From Psychrobacter sp. UBA5136 (lineage in GTDB: Bacteria > Pseudomonadota > Gammaproteobacteria > Pseudomonadales > Moraxellaceae): a stretch of DNA of 55,858 bases. The notes under the pieces were generated by a model that was given only the letters and a program-made list of their open reading frames with translations, made no database searches and was not told the origin of the DNA. The number at the start of each line of letters is the position of its first letter. Position 1 is the stretch's first letter. The stretch is from assembly GCF_002414005.1 (NCBI RefSeq), contig NZ_DHYG01000011.1:1-55858 (forward strand), read 5' to 3'. A program made the translations under genes and the position numbers. Shown in pieces: positions 23,793 to 31,695 of this stretch.

Positions 23793-24629
23793 ATGAAACG
23801 TCGTACTCTTTTAGCCTTCGCCGCCAGTACTGTATTACTTGCCGCTTGTAATCAGTCACCTACTACTGATACCGATACCAATGCGACCGATAGTGCGGCA
23901 GCTAGCGGTTCTGATTTGCTACAACGTATCAATAATGGTGGCACCATTAACGTCGGTACCGAGGGTACGTATCCGCCGTTTACCTATCATGATGAGAGCG
24001 GTAAGCTGACGGGCTATGACGTTGAAGTGACGCGTGCCGTAGCTGACAAACTAGGAGTGGATGTTGAATTTAAAGAAACCCAGTGGGATGCGATGCTTGC
24101 AGGACTTGATTCAAAACGTTTTGATATGGTGGCCAATCAGGTAAGTTTGACCACGCCTGAGCGCTTAGCAAAATACGATAAGTCGACCGAATATAGCTGG
24201 TCCGGCGCTGTGGTATTGGCGCCAACGGATGACAATCGTTATAGTTCTTGGGAGAACCTAAAAGGGCTACGTTCGGCACAGTCGCTTAGCAGTAACTATG
24301 GCGAGCTGGCAGAGCGCTATGAAGCAGAAATCGTTCCTGTCGATGGTATGGCGCAAGCAATCCAATTGGTCAAACAAGGCCGCGCTGACTTTACCATGAA
24401 TGACAATCTTGCCGTATTGGATTATTTAAAGAAATTCCCAGACGCCAATCTTGAGATTAAACTGGTTGCGCCTGCCAGTGAGCAGACGGGTTCAGGCTTG
24501 GTATTGCTTAAAGGCAACGATGCGGTTGTAGAAAAATTAAATGCAGCGATGGCAGAGCTAAAAGCTGATGGGACGCTAACCAAACTTAGCGAAGAATTCT
24601 TTGGTGCTGATATAAGTCAACAAAAATAA
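23793..24629 (+). CDS. amino acid (cystine-type) ABC transporter substrate-binding lipoprotein
   Basis: A 278-residue SBP family 3 lipoprotein with lipobox LLAAC and Cys19 as the lipid site, then a Thr/Asp/Ala-rich linker. The mature domain begins GGTINVGTEGTYPPFTYHDE and shows GYDVEVTRAVADKLGVDVEFKETQWDAMLAGLDSKRFD, given in parts. Overall it is close to cystine/polar amino acid binding proteins of the FliY/TcyJ kind. The specificity is inferred from the YecS- and YecC-like partners. Its stop overlaps the permease start by one base. Confidence 0.88.
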   Translation: MKRRTLLAFAASTVLLAACNQSPTTDTDTNATDSAAASGSDLLQRINNGGTINVGTEGTYPPFTYHDESGKLTGYDVEVTRAVADKLGVDVEFKETQWDAMLAGLDSKRFDMVANQVSLTTPERLAKYDKSTEYSWSGAVVLAPTDDNRYSSWENLKGLRSAQSLSSNYGELAERYEAEIVPVDGMAQAIQLVKQGRADFTMNDNLAVLDYLKKFPDANLEIKLVAPASEQTGSGLVLLKGNDAVVEKLNAAMAELKADGTLTKLSEEFFGADISQQK

Positions 24630-25366
24630 TGCTAGCTTCTATAACCTCAGTATTAACCGATTTATTAGCACTACTGCCATTTATGAGTGCTGATCGGGCG
24701 CATATTGTCATCAATTCGTTTTGGCCGATGCTCAAAGGCGGTATCTATTATTCGATACCGCTGGCATTGATATCATTTACGATTGGGATGGTTATTGCGC
24801 TGACGGTGGCGCTGATTCGTATCGTGCCGCGCGCTGGCTGGTTTCATGAGATTCTTTATCGGCTTGCCCGTATCTATGTGTCCGCCATTCGCGGCACGCC
24901 GATGCTGGTACAGCTGTTTATTATCTTTTATGGCTTGCCAAGCGTTGGTGTTAAGCTTGATCCATTTCCCTCAGCGATTATCGCCTTTTCATTGAATATC
25001 GGCGCTTATGCGTCAGAAACGGTGCGGGCGTCGATTTTATCGATCCCAAAGGGGCAGTGGGAAGCAGGCTCAACGGTTGGTTTGACGTATTTGCAAACCT
25101 TTCGCCATGTGATTTTGCCGCAAGCGCTTCGGGTATCAGTACCGCCCTTATCCAATACTTTTATCAGTTTGGTAAAAGACACCTCACTGGCGTCATTGGT
25201 GCTGGTCACTGAGCTGTTTAAACAGGCGCAAATCATCACCGCGCGTAACTATGAGTTTATGCTGGTTTACACTGAAGCGGCATTTATTTATTGGGGAATT
25301 TGTCTGTTTTTAACCTTTATTCAGGGCAAACTTGAGACCCGACTGGATCGTTATGTGGCAAAGTAA
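24629..25366 (+). CDS. amino acid ABC transporter permease (YecS/TcyL-like)
   Basis: A 245-residue inner-membrane protein with about five membrane segments. The HisM-type BPD domain contains YVSAIRGTPMLVQL and, near residue 140, the EAA loop EAGSTVGLTYLQTFRHVILPQA that docks to the ATPase. It begins with TAATG overlapping the binding protein stop. The first 30 residues are an extra hydrophobic leader compared with E. coli YecS. Together with the flanking genes it should import cystine or similar polar amino acids. Confidence 0.9.
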   Translation: MLASITSVLTDLLALLPFMSADRAHIVINSFWPMLKGGIYYSIPLALISFTIGMVIALTVALIRIVPRAGWFHEILYRLARIYVSAIRGTPMLVQLFIIFYGLPSVGVKLDPFPSAIIAFSLNIGAYASETVRASILSIPKGQWEAGSTVGLTYLQTFRHVILPQALRVSVPPLSNTFISLVKDTSLASLVLVTELFKQAQIITARNYEFMLVYTEAAFIYWGICLFLTFIQGKLETRLDRYVAK

Positions 25367-25459
25367 TTTTTGCTAAAAATGTAGCCATTTACCTTGACGA
25401 TTGTTTTTCTAATTAGCACTTTTCAATTAGCGTTTTTTAATTTGTAAGCGGAAACCTTT

Positions 25460-26203
25460 ATGATTCAAGTCAACAATATTCACAAAGCCTTTGGTAGCAA
25501 TCAAGTGCTCAAAGGCATCGACTTGTCCATCGAAAAAGGCAAGGTGGTGGTCATATTAGGACCGTCAGGGTCGGGAAAAACCACATTTTTGCGTTGTTTA
25601 AATGCGCTAGAGATTCCTGACCAAGGCGTTATCGCTTTTGATGATGGTAGCTTGACCGTCGATTTTGCCACCAAACCTAAAAAGAAAACCTTGCTCGCGC
25701 TACAACGTAAGTCGGGCATGGTGTTTCAGTCTTATAATTTGTTTCCGCATAAGTCGGCGATTGAGAATTTGATGCTTGGGCCGACGGTGGTGCAAGGACA
25801 AAGTAAAGCGCAAGCGCGCGAGCAAGCATTGGCGCTACTCGATAAAGTGGGGTTGTCGGATAAGGCAGATTTGTACCCATTCCAGTTATCTGGCGGTCAG
25901 CAGCAGCGTATTGGTATCGCCCGCGCGCTGGCGATTGAGCCGTCATTATTGTTATTTGACGAGCCAACCTCGGCGCTTGATCCCGAGTTGGTACAAGATG
26001 TCCTTGGAACGATGAAGCAGTTGGCATCTGAAGGTTGGACGATGGTGGTGGTGACCCATGAAATTAACTTTGCCCGTGACGTAGCAGATCATGTGGTGTT
26101 AATCGAGGATGGTCAAGTGGTCGAAGAGGGCAGCGCAAAGCAGCTATTTGAGGAATCAACGCATCCACGGACGCAAGCGTTTTTGCAGCGTATTGAAAGT
26201 TAA
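25460..26203 (+). CDS. amino acid ABC transporter ATP-binding protein (YecC/TcyN-like)
   Basis: A 247-residue ATPase with Walker A GPSGSGKT (residues 34-41), Q-loop VFQSYNLFPH, signature LSGGQQQR, Walker B LLLFDEPTSALDP and a switch His in VVTHEINFARDVAD. It contains a 10-residue insertion near residue 65 as in cystine-type ATPases. A 93-bp AT-rich gap separates it from the permease gene, but the three genes appear to form one operon that ends at a strong bidirectional terminator. Confidence 0.93.
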   Translation: MIQVNNIHKAFGSNQVLKGIDLSIEKGKVVVILGPSGSGKTTFLRCLNALEIPDQGVIAFDDGSLTVDFATKPKKKTLLALQRKSGMVFQSYNLFPHKSAIENLMLGPTVVQGQSKAQAREQALALLDKVGLSDKADLYPFQLSGGQQQRIGIARALAIEPSLLLFDEPTSALDPELVQDVLGTMKQLASEGWTMVVVTHEINFARDVADHVVLIEDGQVVEEGSAKQLFEESTHPRTQAFLQRIES

Positions 26204-26237
26204 AAAAAGACCGGCTTTAACAAGTCGGTCTTTTTTA
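26202..26237. terminator. bidirectional terminator between the ABC operon and trpG
   Basis: AAAAAAGACCG pairs with CGGTCTTTTTT around a 12-base loop, giving T-runs on both strands. It serves the two convergent operons. Confidence 0.88.
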
Positions 26238-26281
26238 TTTAACGCTCTTTTTTATTATCGGTCTTTTTTAGTACGTCTTCA

Positions 26282-26941
26282 TTACACCTGCAATAAAAAA
26301 TTGGTTAATAAACGCTTCGCCCCCTCGGTCGCAAACGACTCTGGGTGAAACTGCACGCCTTGAATGGGATAGTCGGTATGGGTAAGTCCCATAATCTCAT
26401 CGCCTGCTAACGCTGCCTCTGTCAGGCTTAAATCATGATGCGCGTCATTGCTCACGACGGCGGTGACGGTTAAGCAATCTGGCAGGGTATCGGCTTTTAC
26501 CATCAGCGAGTGATAGCGCATGATTTCTATCTCTTGCGGCAATCCTTGATAAACACCCGCATTATTGTGGCGAATGGCAGAGACTTTACCATGCATCGGC
26601 ACGCTGGCTCGTACCACCTCACCGCCAAAGACATGGGCAATGCCCTGCATCCCCAAGCAAACGCCCAATAGCGGCGTCGTCTTGCCCATCACCTCAATCA
26701 CTTCGGCACAAATACCAAAGTAAGTGGGATCATCAGGCGCACCAGGGCCGGGTGAGATGATAATGCGGTCAAGATTCATCGCTTGTACATCAGCCAAGGT
26801 AATCTCATTATTGCGTTTGACGATGACATTGGCTTCTTTAGCGCCGTCTTTATCATTGTCCAAGGTCTGCAAAATCTCGCCAATATATTGATAAAGGTTA
26901 AAAGTAAACGAGTCGTAGTTGTCGATAATTAAAACATTCAT
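26282..26941 (-). CDS. trpG: anthranilate synthase component II (glutamine amidotransferase)
   Basis: A 219-residue class I glutamine amidotransferase that supplies ammonia to TrpE. It has the catalytic Cys95 in GVCLGMQ, His199 and Glu201 in QFHPES, and the SPGPGAPDD oxyanion motif near residue 63. The opening IDNYDSFTFNL is typical of TrpG/PabA. The protein may also serve para-aminobenzoate synthesis, as some amphibolic versions do. It is 32 bp downstream of trpE and is the last gene of a trpR-trpE-trpG group. Confidence 0.92.
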   Translation of the reverse strand: MNVLIIDNYDSFTFNLYQYIGEILQTLDNDKDGAKEANVIVKRNNEITLADVQAMNLDRIIISPGPGAPDDPTYFGICAEVIEVMGKTTPLLGVCLGMQGIAHVFGGEVVRASVPMHGKVSAIRHNNAGVYQGLPQEIEIMRYHSLMVKADTLPDCLTVTAVVSNDAHHDLSLTEAALAGDEIMGLTHTDYPIQGVQFHPESFATEGAKRLLTNFLLQV

Positions 26942-26973
26942 AAGTTATAGCTCTTTAGCAAAATATAATGTAT

Positions 26974-28392
26974 TTAGGCGTTCATAAAGCTGTCTAAAAC
27001 CACTTTCATGGCCGACAGCTTACGCTGAATTTCTAGATATTCATCAGCAGGATTTGAGTCATAAACATTGCCGCCGCAGGTTTGCGCATAGGCGGACTCG
27101 CCGTTGATAAATAAGCTACGAATAGGAATGGCAAAAATGCAATCGCCATTAAAATTAAATGAGCCCAGCGCGCCACCATAAGCACCGCGGCCGTCGGGTT
27201 CTAGCTCATTGATGACTTTGATTGCTTCAACCTTTGGTGCGCCCGATAAAGTGCCGGCAGGGAAGTTACTGGCAAGGGCGCTAAACATGTCCTCGTCAGG
27301 GTGCAAAATACCGACGATTTCAGAGGAAATGTGCTGCACGTGGGAGAAGCGTTTGATATCCATTAGGCTGCGCACCTTTACCGTACCAAACCTTGCAACA
27401 CGGCCAATATCATTGCGATGCAAGTCGACCAGCATATTGTGCTCGGCAATCTCTTTGGCATCATTAAGTAGGGCCCGGGCAAGCTTACGGTCTTCTGCCA
27501 CATCGACGCCGCGCTTGGCAGTGCCTGCCAGTGGATAGGTCTCCATCTCACCTTGACGCAAGCGAAACAGTAGCTCAGGCGAGGCGCCAATAATGCATTG
27601 CTGAGCAAATTTCATAAAATACATGTGCGGCGATGGATTGACGGCACGCAATTTTTCATAAATCGGCATCTTATCACCGCTGATGCGATATTTAGATTTA
27701 AAGCCAACCTCGCATTGAAAGATACGCCCAGAGATGATGTCTTCTTTGACTTGCAGCACCGCCTTGGCATGCTCCTCTTGGCTCATGCCATCACCCAAAA
27801 ATTCAACCGTGGGCGCCTCAAAGCTTGGGATTGGCGCATCAAGTAAAGCTTTGATGTGCTCAATACGATTGTCTTGCTGCGCGGTTGGATAATAAAAATA
27901 GAAAATCTCTCCGGTCATCTTATCAAGCGTCAACCCATCTAAATACACACCAAATTTAAAGGGTTCAAAGTCGTCACTGGCTTTGGCGTTGAGGCTCGGC
28001 TCAAAAAAATTGACACTGTCATAACCCAAGTAACCGACCAAGCCGCCGCTTTGGTCGCGCGCAATGACGTGCTGCGGGGTAATTTTACGTAGCAGCTCGT
28101 AAGGGTTGTCAGTTTGATAGTGAGTGGTTTTAGCAGTTTTATTATCAGTGATAGCCAAAGTAGTACGGTCGATAGCGGCGATGGTCATAACCGGATCAAA
28201 ACCAATGGCATGATGGCGCGCCATATGACCGTCCTCACCCAATGATTCGAGCAAATAACAGGTCTCAAAAGCGCGCTCGATACGTTTAAATAACGCAAAA
28301 AAATCAATATCTTGCGTAAGTTTAATACGCTGCGGCTTGCTAGGAATGTCAATAGCAGCAGGTTGGCTATGCTGAGAAATAGAAGCGGTCAT
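26974..28392 (-). CDS. trpE: anthranilate synthase component I
   Basis: A 472-residue chorismate-utilising enzyme making anthranilate with TrpG. ATG 28392 is preferred over TTG 28404. An N-terminal LLES motif, part of the tryptophan feedback site in TrpE, is kept near residue 43. The chorismate-binding domain shows YPLAGTAKRG, where Ala rather than Lys marks TrpE against PabB. AEHNMLVDLHRNDIGRV and FPAGTLSGAPKVEAI follow. The last signature reads QTCGGNVYDSNPADEYLEI, not the usual GAGIVADS, so it belongs to a less common TrpE branch. It is shorter than typical proteobacterial TrpE (about 500). Confidence 0.88.
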   Translation of the reverse strand: MTASISQHSQPAAIDIPSKPQRIKLTQDIDFFALFKRIERAFETCYLLESLGEDGHMARHHAIGFDPVMTIAAIDRTTLAITDNKTAKTTHYQTDNPYELLRKITPQHVIARDQSGGLVGYLGYDSVNFFEPSLNAKASDDFEPFKFGVYLDGLTLDKMTGEIFYFYYPTAQQDNRIEHIKALLDAPIPSFEAPTVEFLGDGMSQEEHAKAVLQVKEDIISGRIFQCEVGFKSKYRISGDKMPIYEKLRAVNPSPHMYFMKFAQQCIIGASPELLFRLRQGEMETYPLAGTAKRGVDVAEDRKLARALLNDAKEIAEHNMLVDLHRNDIGRVARFGTVKVRSLMDIKRFSHVQHISSEIVGILHPDEDMFSALASNFPAGTLSGAPKVEAIKVINELEPDGRGAYGGALGSFNFNGDCIFAIPIRSLFINGESAYAQTCGGNVYDSNPADEYLEIQRKLSAMKVVLDSFMNA

Positions 28393-28448
28393 AACAATGT
28401 CCAAAGTGATTCAAGTATTTATTTAAAAAAATAAGGCAGAATGAAATT

Positions 28449-28471
28449 ACGCTTTTTGCACAATTAAGCGT
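28449..28471. terminator. hairpin between trpR and trpE
   Basis: ACGCTT and AAGCGT form a 6-bp stem with an 11-base loop, followed by T8 on the plus strand. On the trp strand the T-run is poor, so it is at best a partial terminator or attenuating structure. Confidence 0.4.
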
Positions 28472-28476
28472 TTTTT

Positions 28477-28767
28477 TTATGCTTGGTCGCTAGGCATATT
28501 TTCTCTATGAGTTTTAAGTAAGGCGCTAACATCATGACTTTGCATGGCTTTAGCGCCGCGCGACACAGTAGCGATACCGACGCCGAGCTGCTCAGATATC
28601 TCACGCTGGGTCACGCCGCGCTCTAATAAATCAAAAATACGAATACGATTGGCAATCTCAAATTGTTCTTTGTCGGTCAATAGCGCACGAAATAGCTCGT
28701 CGATAGCAGCGCTGTCACGACAATTTGCCAGATGGTTTAATAAACTGTGATAAGGATTGGTGTTCAT
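28477..28767 (-). CDS. trpR: Trp operon repressor family protein
   Basis: A 96-residue protein of the TrpR family that binds operator DNA when loaded with tryptophan. The helical body contains LLTDKEQFEIANRIRIFDLL and the helix-turn-helix RGVTQREISEQLGVGIATVSRG. A longer frame to 28851 adds a hydrophobic, Leu-rich N-terminus that does not fit TrpR, so ATG 28767 (MNTNPYHSLL) is used. It lies 84 bp upstream of trpE on the same strand. An operator-like sequence 54 bp ahead of it suggests autoregulation. Confidence 0.9.
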   Translation of the reverse strand: MNTNPYHSLLNHLANCRDSAAIDELFRALLTDKEQFEIANRIRIFDLLERGVTQREISEQLGVGIATVSRGAKAMQSHDVSALLKTHRENMPSDQA

Positions 28768-28820
28768 AATATATAATCTTAGTGATGGCAGGATAATAAG
28801 CAAAATATTGGTTTGTTTCA

Positions 28821-28840
28821 GTATTCTAGTACGATAGTAC
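28821..28840. promoter_or_regulatory. possible TrpR operator
   Basis: Read on the trp strand, GTACTATCGTACTAGAATAC is an imperfect palindrome (7 of 10 pairs) with two GTACTA units, the core of known TrpR half-sites (GTACTAGTTAACTAGTAC in E. coli). Position upstream of trpR suits autoregulation. No experimental support. Confidence 0.4.
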
Positions 28841-28912
28841 AAGAAACACAAGTAAGATTATTAAATGTTTTTAAGCTAACCCAAATTATAAAGATACTGT
28901 GCGACTAGTAAC

Positions 28913-28956
28913 AATTTTCCTTGCTTGCTGCTGTCGCAGGGGCTGCAAAAAATTTA
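28913..28956 (+). repeat. dispersed intergenic repeat, copy D (left part)
   Basis: AATTTTCCTTGCTTGCTGCT, then GTCGCAGGGGCTGCAAAAAAT, corresponds to the left part of copies A and C. The right part with the AATCGACTA block is missing. Confidence 0.6.
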
Positions 28957-28965
28957 TGCTCTTTT

Positions 28966-29003
28966 TATAAAAAACTGCGCCAGCAATATAATTGCTAGCG
29001 CAG
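28966..29003 (-). terminator. Rho-independent terminator of the uric acid degradation operon
   Basis: On the minus strand CTGCGCTAGCAAT pairs with ATTGCTGGCGCAG (one mismatch) around a 3-base loop, followed by T6, 53 bp after the allE stop. Confidence 0.85.
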
Positions 29004-29055
29004 CTTTGAAAAGTAAGAATTTGAAAAGTAAGAAGTGACCTACTTAAATTATGGC

Positions 29056-29892
29056 TTATCGTTCTGGGCGAATAAACGGCATGTGGCGGTTCACATCTTT
29101 ATAGAGTAAATATCTAAAGGGGCCAGGCCCGCCAGCGTAACAAGATTGCGGGCAAAACGCGCGCAGCCACATAAAATCACCCGCTTCAACTTCTACCCAC
29201 TCGCCGTTTAAGTGATAAACCGCTTTACCTTCTAGGACATACAAACCATGTTCCATCACATGGGTTTCATCAAATGGAATCACGCCGCCTGGCTGAAAAG
29301 TAACGATATTCACATGCATGTCGTGCCGCATATCAGACTGCTCGGTAAACCTCGTGGTTTTCCATACGCCATTGGTGTCTGGCATCTCAATCGCTTCGAC
29401 ATCGTGATCGCTGGTGACAAATGCTTCTGGCGCATCAAGACCTTCTACAAATTGATAGGCTTTACGAATCCAGTGAAATTTAACGTGCTTATCACTATTG
29501 TTTTTTAGCGTCCATTTACAGGCTGGTGGTAAAAATACATAACTACCTGCTTCGAGATGATGCGGCACGCCTTCGATAGTGATGTCCATTTCGCCTTCAA
29601 CGACAAACAATACCGCTTCTGCTTTGGTATCCAGCTCCGGCTTTTCGGAGCCGCCGTTTGGGGCGACTTCAACGATGTATTGTGAAAAGGTTTCTGCAAA
29701 ACCGCTTAAAGGACGCGCAATCACCCACATGCGCATGCCTTCCCAAAACGGCAGGTAGCTAATCACAATATCGGTGAGTACCCGTTTAGGAATAATTGCA
29801 TACGCTTCGGTGAAAATGGCACGATCGGATAGTAGCTGTGTTTGCGGCGGCAAGCCGCCAGTTGGGGCATAATAGGTATTTCTTGTTGACAT
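29056..29892 (-). CDS. allE: (S)-ureidoglycine aminohydrolase
   Basis: A 278-residue bicupin enzyme that converts ureidoglycine to ureidoglycolate and ammonia. The N-terminal cupin (about 70-145) contains VVEGEMDITIEGVPHHLEAGSYVFLPP, in parts; the C-terminal cupin holds the metal site, with PFDETHVMEHGLYVLEGKAVYHL and a terminal FCPQSCYAGGPGPFRYLLYKDVNRH region typical of AllE. AAGGAACA precedes the ATG. It is the last gene of the purine operon. The enzyme making its substrate, allantoate amidohydrolase, is not in this window. Confidence 0.93.
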   Translation of the reverse strand: MSTRNTYYAPTGGLPPQTQLLSDRAIFTEAYAIIPKRVLTDIVISYLPFWEGMRMWVIARPLSGFAETFSQYIVEVAPNGGSEKPELDTKAEAVLFVVEGEMDITIEGVPHHLEAGSYVFLPPACKWTLKNNSDKHVKFHWIRKAYQFVEGLDAPEAFVTSDHDVEAIEMPDTNGVWKTTRFTEQSDMRHDMHVNIVTFQPGGVIPFDETHVMEHGLYVLEGKAVYHLNGEWVEVEAGDFMWLRAFCPQSCYAGGPGPFRYLLYKDVNRHMPFIRPER

Positions 29893-30025
29893 TATTTATG
29901 TTCCTTAATGGATTTGTGCCGCGATAAATTTGTGTCTAAACGCAGGGAGCAACGGGTAAGTACCGTCGTTTGGCTGGGGTTTACATTTAAACCATTTAAA
30001 CATCAATCAAGTGCGGCTTGATAGG

Positions 30026-30556
30026 CTAAGCGTGTTCATTTTCTATTTCAATATTCACTTGCCAATCATCAATAGTCAGCTCGTAGCAGTTATTACCCTC
30101 ACCATTGATACGGTCAATGACTAAAAAATCAGAGTCGCGACCAAGGGCCAGTAGTGGATGATGCCAAACGTTGGCGTCGTACTGCACGCCTTGATGCGAT
30201 TTGGCATGAAACACCGACAAATCAGCCGCAGAACGAGGCGGTTCGCCAGCTGGTGCAACGACAACAATATAATCCTGACCATTCATCGAAAAGAACGCCT
30301 GCGTGCCAAATGGATGATACTCCATTACCGATAAGGCGATGGGTAGCTCACGCTTTTTGGCGCGGAAGATACTGATGCCAACATCGCCACCGTCGAGCTT
30401 AGCCTCAGCAATCGCATGATGTCGACACGCGTAGCCTCGGTTAATAAAGTAGCAGTTTTCAGACGTCTGATCTTCTTTATCGTAGGGTTCAATCACCGTG
30501 CCATAAGGTGCAAATTCGGCCTTGGTTAAAGGCTTAGCGATGATTGTAGTAGTCAT
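30026..30556 (-). CDS. allA: ureidoglycolate lyase
   Basis: A 176-residue cupin-fold enzyme splitting ureidoglycolate to glyoxylate and urea. It shows the family features LTKAEFAPYGTVIEP at the start, ISIFRAKKRELPIALSVMEYHPFGTQAF in the middle and the late GVQYDANVWHHPLLAL segment with metal-binding His. AAAGGTAA precedes the ATG. It lies between the puuE and allE genes, matching the order of reactions around ureidoglycolate. Confidence 0.93.
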   Translation of the reverse strand: MTTTIIAKPLTKAEFAPYGTVIEPYDKEDQTSENCYFINRGYACRHHAIAEAKLDGGDVGISIFRAKKRELPIALSVMEYHPFGTQAFFSMNGQDYIVVVAPAGEPPRSAADLSVFHAKSHQGVQYDANVWHHPLLALGRDSDFLVIDRINGEGNNCYELTIDDWQVNIEIENEHA

Positions 30557-30615
30557 GATTTTACCTTTTAGTTAATGAGTATGGGTATTTATTTATTAAA
30601 TTTAGCATTTCCTGC

Positions 30616-31608
30616 TTACATCCAGTTTGCGCTGTTGTCAGCCGTTGCCGGATGGTTTTCATACCAGTGTTTGGCAATTTCATCGCGGCGGCATATCCAG
30701 ACATCTGGCTTACTGGTGATGTATTGCAAGAACTTTTTAAGGGCGGTGATGCGGCCCGCGCGGCCAATGATGCGGCAGTGCAAACCAATGGTCAGCATTT
30801 TGGGTTCGTTTTTACCATTTTTATCGCCTTCTTCGTATAACGTGTCAAAGCTGTCTTTTAAATACTGATAAAAGGGCTCAGCATTGGTAAAGCCGGGACT
30901 TGAGGCAAAGCGCATATCATTGGTCTCTAACGTGTAAGGAATAACTAGATGCGGCTTACGAGTGATTTTATCACCATCTTCTACCTTTACATTTAGCCAG
31001 TAGGGCAGCTCGTCAGCATAAGAGTCTGAATCATAGATATAACCGCCTTGTTCGGCGACCAGCTCACGCGTATTGGGGCTATCGCGGCCGGTATACCAAC
31101 CAAGCGGCTGACGACCGAGCATACGCTCAAAGATTTCGGTGGCGCGGCGCACGTGTTCGCGTTCCGTTTCGCGGTACATGTATTGATAAGTAATCCAGCG
31201 CAGCCCGTGACTGGCAATTTCATGACCATCTTCTAACACGCGCTCGATAATATGCGGGGTTTTTTCAGCGGCGGCCGCGCAGGTAAAGGTTGTGATGGGT
31301 AAACCATACTCTTTAAAGGTATCTAATACGCGCCAAACGCCCACGCGGCTACCATACTCAAAGGCGGATTCGATAGACTGGTGACGGTTGTTAAATTCGG
31401 GCGTTCCTAATACGTCAGACAAAAAACGCTCTGATTGAGCATCGCCATGAATGACGCTATTTTCTGCACCTTCTTCAATGTTTAATACAAACTGTACGGC
31501 AATCTTTGCGCCGCCCGGCCAGTTGGCTTTTGGCGGGTTGCCAGCATAGCCTTTTAAGTCACGTAGGTAGGTGTCGTGATTAAAATCGCTGGTTATTTTT
31601 TTACTCAT
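30616..31608 (-). CDS. puuE: allantoinase, polysaccharide deacetylase-like
   Basis: A 330-residue member of the metal-independent allantoinase group (NodB-like fold) that hydrolyses allantoin to allantoate. It starts with the family pattern DLKGYAGNPPKANWPGGAKIAVQFVLN and later shows ITTFTCAAAAEK, HEIASHGLRWITY and GLHCRIIGRAGR, given in parts. Length fits PuuE of Pseudomonas. It sits between the puuD and allA genes in the same orientation. The start is supported by AGGAT upstream. Confidence 0.94.
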   Translation of the reverse strand: MSKKITSDFNHDTYLRDLKGYAGNPPKANWPGGAKIAVQFVLNIEEGAENSVIHGDAQSERFLSDVLGTPEFNNRHQSIESAFEYGSRVGVWRVLDTFKEYGLPITTFTCAAAAEKTPHIIERVLEDGHEIASHGLRWITYQYMYRETEREHVRRATEIFERMLGRQPLGWYTGRDSPNTRELVAEQGGYIYDSDSYADELPYWLNVKVEDGDKITRKPHLVIPYTLETNDMRFASSPGFTNAEPFYQYLKDSFDTLYEEGDKNGKNEPKMLTIGLHCRIIGRAGRITALKKFLQYITSKPDVWICRRDEIAKHWYENHPATADNSANWM

Positions 31609-31695
31609 TTTTAATATATCCTAAATACAATAAAGCAAAACGAAGGTGAGCGTATCTATTTATTTACTTCTATCTACTTTTAGTCACTTAGCTAC

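Larger units (their letters stand above)
28768..29055. other. intergenic region between the trp genes and allE
   Basis: It carries the putative TrpR operator, dispersed repeat copy D and the terminator of the uric acid operon. No gene seen. Confidence 0.6.

Noticed and set aside
28477..28851. 124-residue version of TrpR
   Set aside because: The added 28 residues are hydrophobic and unlike any TrpR; they would also overlap the operator-like site. ATG 28767 gives a standard protein.
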